Below are positions 13,501 to 22,573 of a DNA stretch of 24,375 nt, one piece after another. This stretch comes from Ettlia oleoabundans (taxonomy: Eukaryota > Chlorophyta > Chlorophyceae > Chlamydomonadales), in NCBI GenBank assembly GCA_019693395.1, contig JAAMXP010002968.1:1-24375 (forward strand). Direction: 5' to 3'. Each line of letters begins with the position of its first letter. Within the stretch, counting starts at the first letter, position 1. The notes below the pieces were generated by a model. The model was not told where the DNA came from and did not search any database. It saw only the letters and a list, made by a program, of their open reading frames with translations. A program made the translations under genes and the position numbers.

Positions 13501-13589
13501 AAGGTGGCTAGGCGCTGCACCTTGGCGGCGCATCGGGGGGCCGCCCTGGCGGGGCAAGGAGTGCGGCAAGCAGTTGCAGCGGTAGCCAT
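10535..13589 (-). CDS. MDH: Plastid NAD-dependent malate dehydrogenase
   Basis: It interconverts malate and oxaloacetate with NAD(H), supporting redox exchange between plastid and cytosol. Eight exons (13390-13589, 13074-13227, 12622-12815, 12185-12257, 11674-11811, 11175-11351, 10872-10937, 10535-10675) give 380 residues. Residues 1 to about 65 are a basic, Ala/Ser-rich transit peptide ending RRQVVVEA. Next come the Rossmann loop [13 protein letters not shown], the acidic NAD-selecting residue in ALYDIANV, the mobile loop [37 protein letters not shown], the catalytic His in [13 protein letters not shown], and [17 protein letters not shown]. The end, GVDFANKA, matches the plant plastid NAD enzyme (GVAFANK) rather than mitochondrial or peroxisomal forms. 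It is not the thioredoxin-regulated NADP enzyme, which has different N- and C-terminal Cys extensions. All junctions are GT-AG and in phase. It is head-to-head with the coiled-coil gene. Confidence 0.97.
12379..12400. repeat. 9-bp inverted repeat with 4-nt loop in a malate dehydrogenase intron
   Basis: TCAATAAAG and CTTTATTGA flank ATCG and would form a perfect hairpin in the third intron of the malate dehydrogenase transcript. The region is AT-richer than its surroundings. Its role is unknown. Confidence 0.75.
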
Positions 13590-13816
13590 GGCTGTATGCA
13601 ACAGAGATCGAACCAATAGACGACTTGCACACGCTTTTAGCAACGCAAGAACGAAGCAGGCATAGCACGGGCGCGAAATAGGTCGGTTGACCTCCAAAAC
13701 GCATGTCGCAAACCCTACTGTGCTTTGCCGACTGAGTTTCCATGAATATATCCCAAAATCCAGCCGCAGGTCTCGCTCAGAAGTTTTGACGACGCTTTCG
13801 GCGCTTCCGGACACCG
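13590..13816. promoter_or_regulatory. Divergent promoter shared by malate dehydrogenase and the coiled-coil gene
   Basis: The two start codons face away from each other across 227 bp, so this stretch must contain both 5' UTRs and the core promoters. An AT-rich patch (GAATATATCCC, near 13744) stands out in the GC-rich surroundings. No certain TATA box was seen. Shared control is inference from spacing. Confidence 0.55.
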
Positions 13817-16800
13817 ATGGACTGGACAACCCACGTGGCAGCGCTGCTAAAAGACACGGAGAAGAATCTATCTCGGCTGCACGGGCAGAGAATCGGCAGT
13901 TACGGCGTGACGGGCAAAAAGGTAGGGTTGCCGGTCGCGGCTGGAAACCCACATTGGATTCCTGTAAACTGCACCACAGTCGGTCACGTGATGTTGTGCA
14001 CGGTTGCGCGCCGCGCGCCGCTGGCAAAGCCGACCGCCGCTCGGTTGCCGCCTCCCTCCCTCCGCCCGCAGGTGCCTCATAGCTTTGCGCTTCTTCGTCA
14101 GGGAGTCAGCCCTGGAGATCCACACCTGATTGCCCCTGCACCTGGCGGCATCAATCATCCCAACTCCGAGCAGCTGATCCCCACCTTCTACCCGGATGCA
14201 GCACCGCCCCTGGAACCACCATCCCAGAAGCAGCTAGCAGAAGTGGAAAGCCTGAAGGCGGAGCTGAGGGGCGTGCATGAGGAGCTTGCACAGCTGCGAC
14301 AATCTGCAGCAGGCTGGCAGCAACTGGCAGCTGCAGTAACAGGGGTAGACAGCCGATGCGCCTCCACAGCCAACCAGCTAGTCCTGCTAGGCAACAGACT
14401 GGATGCTTTGTCATCCAATGGCAGCAGCAGTCCAGCATGTGTCATGCAAGCGGCCCTCGCACCGCTGACCAGCAGGCTGCAGCAGGCAGAGCAGGGGCGG
14501 CATGCCCTGCAAATTCGCGTGGAACAGAACGCAGCCACAGCGGGAGAAGCTGCAGCAGGCACTCGCTCCACTTTGGAGGCAGACGTTCAAGATGCTCTGC
14601 AATCCCTGCAAAGCAGGCAGAGCAGCTCAGCGCAGCGGCAGGAGGCACAGGCACGGGACCTCAAACGCATTGACACAGCGCTGCGGGCAGTGCAGGCCAC
14701 CGTAACAGCCGCCACAGAGCAGCATGCTGCCCAGCTTGCAGAACTGAGCAGCCGACAGGCAGAGCATGAAGCATCAGGCAGAGCCTGCCAGCAGCATGAC
14801 AGCCAGATTGAGCGGTTGAGCAGCCAGGTGGCAGCCGTGCAGGCCGCACAGGGAGCTCAGAGCAGTAGCCTGCAGCAGCAGGCCAGCCAGATTGAGCAGA
14901 TGGAAGCCCAACTGGCCGAGCTGATGGCTCGATCGCAGGAGCCGCAGCCACCAGATGCAGCAGGGGCCAGCCGGCAGGCCTTTCGGCAGCTGCCAGACCA
15001 AGTGCAATCCAGCGCTAGCGCCATTGAGCAGCTGCAGGCACAGGTGGGGCATCAAAAAGCGCAGGCTTGCGATTGGCCTGAACCTGTCGTCCCTGCCTGG
15101 ACGTGATGGCACCCTCCCAAGAACGGCGTTATGAGTGTGCTCTCCACTTGTACTACACGTTTCTGTTGTTTCTGCAGGTTGCTCAGGTAGCAGCAGTGCA
15201 GGAGGCGGTGGATGACGTGAACCACCGCTTGTTCGAGCTGCGGGTGGAAGTCCAAAACGCGGCAGAGGATGCCAGCATTGCTACAGCATCCACCAAGCGC
15301 CGGGTCAGACGTGGTGGCAAATGCATGCATGCACGCAGCCCTCGCAACTGTGGTAATTTCAAGACTTCCAGTCGCCGCGTCATCGACCAAAACCAATTTT
15401 GGTGGGTTTCCCAGCATCAGGGTCCAGATCCATAAACGACTGGGACCCTGCTTGCAGGCTGAGTCGGCGGAGCAGAGTGCGGCAGAGGCGGTTGACGCTG
15501 TGGCCGACGTGCGCCACCTGGCAGTAGAGCTGCAGCAGCAAGTGGAGCAAATGCGGCAGGAGACGCGGTCGCAAATTGCTGTATTGCAAGGCGAGGTGGC
15601 AGGCAGCAAAACCGGCGGAGAGGAGCAGCCCGCTGATGGTGCCCTAGCGCAGACGGTGGAGGAATTGGCTGCTGAGCTGGTGAACCTCAAGCTTACGATG
15701 GCGCAGCAGCAGGAGGCAGCTGAGGATGCGGCGGCAGCCTCCCGGGCTGAGGCTGCCTGCCATCAGGAGCTGTTGGCCAGTATGCAGTCGACCTTGGCGG
15801 TCCTGGGCAAGCGGGTGGGCAAGCTTGCTCCTGACCAGGCTGCCTTGGACAACGTTCAAGAGACGGCTGACTGCCTAACTGACCTCACTGCCATTGTGCA
15901 CAAGCAGCAGGACGAGCTGGTCAAACTGAAGCAGGCTGTGGTGGCGGCCCAGGCAGCCGCTACTGCTGCAACCGAAGCCATTGCTTCTGGTGCTGCCGAC
16001 GCTGGCAGACTGCAAACCTTGCAGACCGAGACAACCGCGGATTTTAAGGCTGCCATTGCCAAGCTGGAAGAGCAACTAGTGGCAGCAGTTGCAGCCAGCG
16101 GGCAGCAGCCGGCGGAGCAGCAGCATAAGCTTGCAACCTTGCAGCGGAATCTTGCTGCAGTGCAGGCAGCCGCATCTGAAATTGTGACGTTGCAGCAGAG
16201 TGTCCCCTCCATGCAGCTCAAGCTAGCAGCGTTGGAGGGGGGCATAGAAGCGAAGCTCGGCGAGTGCCAACGAGCCCTGGCTGCCTTGCAGCAGCGCCTG
16301 GCAGAACTTGAGGAGTGGCAGCAGAGGGCAGATCAGACCAATGGCAGGGGTGCCAGCGGCAACACAACAAATGTCGATGCCTCCGAAGGTGTCAGCATGG
16401 CATCGTCATTGGCGAGGCAGGAGGTTATGAGTGCTGTGCAAGCCCGCATTGAGCGCCTGGAGGCAGGGCTGGCTGGAGGCAGCAGCGCTGGTGCGCCAGC
16501 GCTGGAGGAGCAGCAGCAGCCACAGCAGGCGTTTGAAGCCTTGGAAGCACTGCAGCAGCAGATGGCAGGGTTGCAACAGCAGCTGGCAGGGTTGCAACAG
16601 CAGCTGGAGGCAGTGGCAGCCACCCAGCAGCAGGAGGCGAACCAGGGACTGCCGCCTAAGCTCCAAAGTGAGGTGGATGCTCGGCTGCAAAGAACTGAAG
16701 TCACGGTTGCACATGCTCTGGAGGAAGTGGCAGCACAGATGCATGCCCTAATGGAAAGAATGGACCAGGTTGAGGCTACTTCAGTTGCGTCCGCCGCCCA

Positions 16801-18205
16801 CGCCCAGGCGGCGGCCGCAGTGGCACAGCAACAGGTGGCAGAGATGCGCGGCATGCTGACGGAGGCATGCAACCAGACCAGCAATCAGGAGCCGGCGCAG
16901 CAGCGGAGTGTGGAGCGGAACGGTGACAGTGTTCGCCCGTCCTTTCAGCAAGCAAGCCTGCCGCGCTCTGCATCAGTGGAACACCAGAATAAGCGGCAGC
17001 AGCCATCTCTGCGCCAGCCACCGTGGCAGCCCCCCTCCGCCTGCCCTTCAGCGGCCTCTTCTTCTAGGCGTTCCAGTTTGCAGCGCTCATCTTCCTCTTC
17101 ATCACACCTACTGTCACAGTCAGCCTCGCAGCATGAGGAGATCCCACCCCCAAAGCCTGCGCTGGCCAAGCAGGGGAGTAGCAGCAATAACAGCAGCAGT
17201 AGTGGCGGTCGAGGCGGTGGTCTGTTTGCCCGCCTCAGTCGCAGCTTCACCAGCCAGCGGCGCAGCAGCGGGACCACCATTGTTTCACAACCCACCCCGC
17301 CCCCTGTATCTACAAGTAATGCTACCGCAGCCGCCACCGCAATCTTGGATGCCGCTGCAATGGACTCTGCAACATCAGCTCCCGCTAGCGGGCTGGAAGA
17401 AAACAAGGCCGTGGAGGTGCCGCTTCGAGTGCGGTACAGCACCAGCCTGGAGCAGGAGCACAGCGCTTTAGAGGAACAGCTCAGCAGCCAGCCCAGCAGC
17501 CTCTCTTGTGCCTCACCTTCCCATTCCCCTCAGTGCAGCCGGCGGGCCAGGAGTGTGGCATCTGGAACAGCCACCCCCCGACGCCAGTCTAGTGGTGCTC
17601 TGACTGGCAGCGGCAGCGGCGATGGTGATGAAAAACACATTACTCGCTCCAGGCAGTTGGCCAGCTCCCAAGGAGCTGCTGGGTTGGAGCAGGAGCACGG
17701 CAGTGGCAGTGGCAGCGGCAGGGCGAGGCCCGGGCAGGGAGGCAGCGCTGTGGGCACAGACAGCAGCTTTGGGAACATACCGCTCCTGCATGATGGTTCC
17801 TACCTGATCTCTTCCAGGTGAAGGGGCTGGTCGGGTGGGGCGGGTGTTTGTTCCTGAGTTTTGGCGAGCATCGGGAGCATAACTAACGATTGAAAGCCGT
17901 CAAACAACTTGCTTTTCTGTGGAGCACCCGTCATCTCCCTTTGGGCAGCTTTGGGCTGGCCTCCTCCGATGGCGCCGTGTTCTGATGTCTAGCCTCGTTT
18001 CTGCATACTTGTCCACAAAGAATGTAGTCGATTCAATCCCAGCTGCCTTTGTTGCAGGGAAGCTGTGGGGGAAAGCATCAGGCAGCTGGAAAATGAGCTG
18101 GCGGATCCAGAAATGGACGAGGTGCAGCGGGAGGTGCTGGAGTCAGACTTGAGGCGCTTGATAAAGGAGCGAGCAGCAATTGATAAAGGAGGCAAGGCAG
18201 CATGA
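13817..18205 (+). CDS. Large coiled-coil protein with Ser-rich tail, unknown function
   Basis: I do not recognise this family. Five exons (13817-13921, 14072-15043, 15178-15303, 15458-17817, 18058-18205) give 1236 residues. The exon 3 donor (GTCAGA) is weak but keeps frame. After a short N-terminal region (residues 1 to about 70, ending in a Pro-rich stretch), residues of about 75 to 875 are Ala/Gln/Glu/Leu-rich with heptad-like spacing, typical of a long coiled coil. Residues 876-1187 are low-complexity Ser/Gln/Pro with basic patches such as LFARLSRSF and QRRSS, likely disordered and phosphorylated. The last 49 residues form another charged helix (ESIRQLENELADPEMDEV). There is no signal peptide, membrane span or motor domain. 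A structural, tethering or scaffold role (golgin-like, centrosomal or cytoskeletal) is possible, but composition alone cannot decide. Confidence 0.75.
16562..16603 (+). repeat. 21-bp tandem duplication coding for one coiled-coil heptad
   Basis: Two copies of a 21-nt unit, differing only at the first base, encode MAGLQQQ and LAGLQQQ. The unit is exactly one heptad, so its duplication lengthens the coiled coil without shifting its register. Confidence 0.85.
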
Positions 18206-18810
18206 GGACGCATGACCAGCCTTGGGACACAATGCCACCATCAGCAGGTATTGCATTAGGCAGGTGGAAAAGGTTGGAAACCTGACGGGCGTGGGCTGAA
18301 AGTAATCCTTCCATCTCGTTCATGTTTATAGTTGGGAGAATAGTTCGGACCTGTATCTGCGACTATGAATGTACTGCATTAAGAACAGGCCAGATATTGA
18401 CTACTCGAAGCATCAGGAGATATTTCTTTGCGCCATGCGACGCTAGGATGGCGGCGCTGACATGGCGCGTTTGTGTCGCACTGTGTCGGGCCTTCATTGC
18501 GGAGGGACACGCACCAAGTGCGACTATCATAGCGTCTTAACATGCCCCTAACGTTTTCAGCAGCCTGCTTGCCTGCTATGAGCATGGCATCGTCACAACT
18601 CATTGCAGCGGCTTCCAAGCCGGCTATGGCGGTCAAGTGAGCATGTGATTGATTCGATTCAGGGTCTCGACCAGCCGATGTGGCCCAAACTGGCTTTCTG
18701 ACCCCAAGCGTACCCAGTCGCACAGTGCCTCGGCCTTTTGCGCGACTGCTTGCAGATTCCCCAGATGCTTCGTGTCGGTCGCCGCAGCTGCACCCAATCG
18801 CCGATGCTCC
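18206..18810. other. Intergenic: coiled-coil gene 3' UTR and FKBP-MsrA upstream region
   Basis: This is about 600 nt between two + genes. It should contain a 3' UTR, then a promoter and 5' UTR. The FKBP-MsrA frame stays open upstream to about 18649 but without an ATG. No RNA gene was recognised. Confidence 0.5.
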
Positions 18811-21800
18811 ATGGTCGCCCATGCCGCGCGCTGGCAACCATCGACCCGCCAGCACCGCCGCCGCAGCGTGGCAGCAGCGGCAGCGGAGGCCGAGGCTGCC
18901 GCCCCCGCTGTGGCCTCCCCTGGCGACTATGTAGAGTGCCACTACAGCGTAGCTACAGAAGATGGCACTGTGGTGGACAGCTCAAGGGAGGGCGGCGAGC
19001 AGGCGTGCTTCATTCTCGGCAGCAGCCGCCTCGTGGCGGGCTTCCACCAGGCGGTCGGCGGCTTGGCGGTAGGAGAGAGCCGCAAGCAGCGGGTTGCCGC
19101 GGAGGATGCCTATGGTGCGTTGCCCTGCAAGATTAATGCTTTCCTGCCGGCTTGAGCAGTTGGCCACACGGGGTGGCGGCGGAGCATGCCAGAAAGCCCT
19201 GCTGCCTGCCTCTGCTGATGTCCAGCCCCTGGAATGGTGGCACCGTCTTCACATCCTGTCACGGAGGCAGCTGCTAGCCTGCCCCGAGTCAATGCATTCC
19301 TCGCAGCATTAAACAGCTTAAACTGCCTTTGCGGCTTACACTGTGCCTGTCTGTGTGCGCGTGTGTGTGTCTCAGGTGAGCGGAGTGAAGAGATGACGGC
19401 ACAGATCCCAAAGGCCCAGGCACCTGGGGGGCTGGAGAAGGGCAGCGTGGTGCAGCTGACAAACGGAATGCAGGTGGGTGACTGAGATTACTCTCTTACA
19501 CTAATGCCCATTGTTCTGTTTGCGGCATGACGAGTGTACATGCCGCTATGTGCTGAGCAGCTGCCCGGCCACCCTGGCCTGCGATACACACCTCCCAGCT
19601 GACTCGTGCAGAAATCAAAGGGCCGGGAGTATTGCAGGTGCCAAACACCCAGCTGAACACAGGCATGCATTTATCGTGCAATTTACTACCCATGCGCTCC
19701 ATTGAGCACTTGCCCGCCACGTGTCTACCCGGCCCCGCCGCCCACCGCTGCGTCCCGGCTGCAGGCTGTTGTGACTGCTGTGGATGAGGAGTCTGTGACC
19801 ATAGATGCCAATCACCCCTTGGCGGGACGGGACCTCACCTTTGAAGTCGAGCTCACCAAGCGCGTCCCTGCCAGCCAGCTGCAGACAGCCACCTTTGGCG
19901 CCGGCTGCTTCTGGTGCGGTATGGGCTATTGTTAGCAGCTGGGGTGGGGTAGGGCGATCTGGTTTTGCTGCAGCGGGGAGAAGTGCGATATAATCGGCCA
20001 CCTATGCAAAGTGCTGCTGCTCTCAGCAAAAAGCAGCACAAGCAGCATCAACAGCAGCAAGCCGCAGACGCCCGCTGGCTTGTCGGCAGGAGAGGGATGG
20101 CGCCAGCGGAGTGCACGCCACCTGTGATAAGCCGTCAGCCCCACTGCCGGCGCAGCATTAGCCGTTGCTGTGGTGCCTGGCCTGGCATTAGCCGTGGGCA
20201 TGCCTGCGCTTGTTCCCATCCACTTCTGCCCACCTGTGATTAGCCGTTGGCCCTAGTAATGGCACAGGATTAGCCGTTGCTGTGATGCATGGCCTGGCAT
20301 TAGCTGTGGGCATGCCTGCGCTTGTTCTCATCCACTTCTGCCCACCTGTGATTAGCCGTTACTGCTTTTTGTGTTTACAGTCTTGCCTAATCACAACGGA
20401 ACTTGCGACACAGACTCCTCCAAAAGAAGGAGGCTTCTACAGCCTGCGCAGGCTAAATTGTAATCTAGGTTGTTGCTATGGGGGTGCTAGGAAAGTCAGC
20501 TTGGCTTTTGTGCTTGGCCGTTTAATTTGCTGCCTGCCATGCTGGTGTACATACAGGTCAGGGGATGCCTTGTTGAGCATTCCTCCTCTGCCGGTATCTG
20601 CCTGACCACCCCACCCTGCCCGCCATGCCTGCTGTGCCTGCAGGAGTGTTGAGCTGGCGTTCCAGCGGGTGCCTGGTGTGGTGCAGACAGCTGTGGGGTA
20701 CAGCCAGGGGCGCACGCCTAAGGCCACCTATGAGCAGGTGGGTGGATGGGCAGCTAGATAAAGGGGAGTCGGTCGGGCTGGTGGCGCACAGGCTGGCTGG
20801 TGGCAAACCAATGGAGAGAATGCGTCATCCCTGAGTAGATTGCTGGTGCCTCTGCAGGTGTGCGCGGGCAACACGGGCCATAACGAGGTGGTGCAAGTAG
20901 TCTATGACCCGTCACAGGTGCGCCCAGCCACTACGTTAAGTGGTTTTTCGAGCTTTGTTTTGCAGCTTGCACCACCCCTGGGAGCCAGCTGCTGCCTGGC
21001 TTCCCCACTGCCACAGCCAGAAGCATTATCGGCTGTAGGTGCGCCTGGCAGCGTGACAAGCGGCAGCCGCCAAGGGGCCTGCCCTTCCTATCCTTACATT
21101 GTATACCTGCCTGCCTGGCCTGATGCCCAGGAAAAACAATTTTATGCTTGTCATCTTATGCTTCAGACCAGCCGCAAGCTCATAAGGACGGTATGATTGT
21201 TTGAGCACAAAGTATTGCGCCCCCCCCCCCCCCCCCCCCCTTCTGCCACTTTGCAGGTGTCTTATGAGAAGCTACTTGACTTGTTCTGGGGCAAGCACGA
21301 CCCCACCACCCTCAACAGGCAGGGCGGCGACGTCGGGGAGCAGTACAGGTAGGGCAGGGCGTAGGCGGTACAAGCTGAGTTGGTGCCACCAGGGCAGCAT
21401 GTCCATTCCCTAATCGCACCCATCCCTCCAACTGCGTGACAATTGATAATGTATGCACACTCTCTGCGCATCAACAAACGCTGCGGACCAATGGTAGGTA
21501 TCCTTTGTCAAGTCAATGCATCCTACCACGTGCTGGTACCGCAGGTCTGGCATCTACTACCACACCAAGGAGCAAAAACGTGTGGCGGAGGCCTCTAAGG
21601 CCGCTCAGAACGACAAGCTTGGCGGCAAAGTTGTCACCGAGATTGAGGAGGCACGTGTGCTGATGCCGCTGCGTTGATTCCTATTCTGGTTACCTCTGGC
21701 TGTAACACATTGTCGATCAGCGGTTTGGGGGTTTGTTCTTGTCACCGCCTGCTGTTCTGCCTCGCGTATAGGAAGGCTTTCACTGATGCTTTTGTGCATC

Positions 21801-22169
21801 GATTTGCATCCTACCCGCTTGCCAGCCACCTGTCAAGGCCACATGTTGTGCACTGCTTCTGTTGTTGCCATATAGCTATGCATTGGTACTGTTGAGCGCT
21901 GCTTGATACGTGCATGCTACTTCATGCGACTGCAGATTAAGAACTACAGTGAGGCCGAGGAGTACCACCAGCAGTACCTGGCCAAGGGGGGGCGCTTTGG
22001 ACGCCCACAGAGCGCGGCAAAGGGCTGCAACGACCCCATCCGCTGCTGTGAGCGCTGCGCTGCTGCTGCTGTGCGGTGTGCTAATGTTGTGCCAGCGTGC
22101 AACGTCGGTGCTGAGCTAAGGAGGGTGCAAGTTGTCCAATGCGTGTCCTGCTGATGTGCAGATGGTTGA
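18811..22169 (+). CDS. MSRA: Fusion of SlyD-like FKBP prolyl isomerase and peptide methionine sulfoxide reductase A
   Basis: Nine exons (18811-19114, 19376-19473, 19765-19913, 20644-20737, 20858-20917, 21257-21348, 21545-21650, 21936-22047, 22162-22169) give 340 residues. Residues 1 to about 35 are basic and Ala-rich, like a plastid transit peptide. Residues of about 38-175 are FKBP/SlyD-like: [23 protein letters not shown], then [20 protein letters not shown], close to the SlyD core. MsrA follows with the catalytic Cys in GAGCFWSVEL (Cys182), [47 protein letters not shown] and [12 protein letters not shown]. The end, [10 protein letters not shown], carries likely resolving Cys residues as in plant MsrA. 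The enzyme would reduce Met-S-sulfoxide in proteins, with the FKBP part binding or isomerising the substrate. Intron 7 is GC-AG. The start is the first in-frame ATG and is less certain. Confidence 0.93.
20119..20361 (+). repeat. 112-bp tandem repeat with nested TTAGCCGT motif, in a FKBP-MsrA intron
   Basis: Two full units (20119-20230 and 20231-20342) and the start of a third all begin CACCTGTGAT. Inside them the GCCGT core (mostly ATTAGCCGT) begins at 20131, 20161, 20191, 20243, 20273, 20303 (GCTGT) and 20355. The spacing is 30, 30, 52, 30, 30, 52. It lies in the 730-nt intron just after the catalytic GCFW codons. Confidence 0.92.
21220..21240 (+). repeat. 21-base poly-C run before a splice acceptor
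   Basis: An uninterrupted C run ends 16 nt before the FKBP-MsrA exon starting at 21257. It acts as an extreme polypyrimidine tract and is prone to length error and to i-motif or G-quadruplex formation. Confidence 0.9.
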
Positions 22170-22573
22170 GTGTGGAGCGATCCCAGTGGAGACAATGGCT
22201 GGCTGCACCGTAGCAGCCATGGCTAGCTGATCCTGAGCGTGGCAGAGCTTCTTGAGTCCAACCACCACATCTCTGCATCTGAAGGCATCATTTGCCATTT
22301 GCTGGCGATTGCTATTTTCGCAAAATCCTTACAACAAATGCAACATCTTTATGCTAGATCTGATAAGTTTCCTCCACAGACATTGTGAGTGTTACATGCA
22401 CTGTGAGCAGAATGTAACCCATGGTTGCATGTGATGAATGAACATTGTTAATGCACTCCTGACAAACGACACCCATCACAGCTACGTTTAAGCGCATGTA
22501 GAAACATCTGCGAGGGTAGTTCCTAGCAGCTAGTGAGGCACAACACCCCTCCCAAGCACTGTGGCCACTGCAT
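22170..22573. other. Convergent intergenic region (FKBP-MsrA and SBDS 3' ends)
   Basis: This is about 400 nt between two facing stop codons. A TGTAA, the usual green-algal polyadenylation signal, occurs on + at 22413-22417 and on - at 22392-22396, so the two 3' UTRs may overlap. Signal use is inference. Confidence 0.5.

Noticed and set aside
13606..13614. GGTTCGATC on the minus strand, resembling a tRNA T-loop
   Set aside because: The flanking bases do not form a T stem, and no D arm, anticodon arm or acceptor stem could be assembled.
16333..16884. 183-residue Cys/Ala/Ser-rich antisense open frame
   Set aside because: It is the complement of CAG/GCA-rich coiled-coil coding sequence. Its composition follows from that strand, and no conserved motif is present.
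19913..19920. Donor after GCFWCG (GTATGG) for FKBP-MsrA exon 3
   Set aside because: It puts the next exon out of frame. The donor two bases into the Trp codon (TG|GTGCGG) restores GCFWSVEL, the family pattern.
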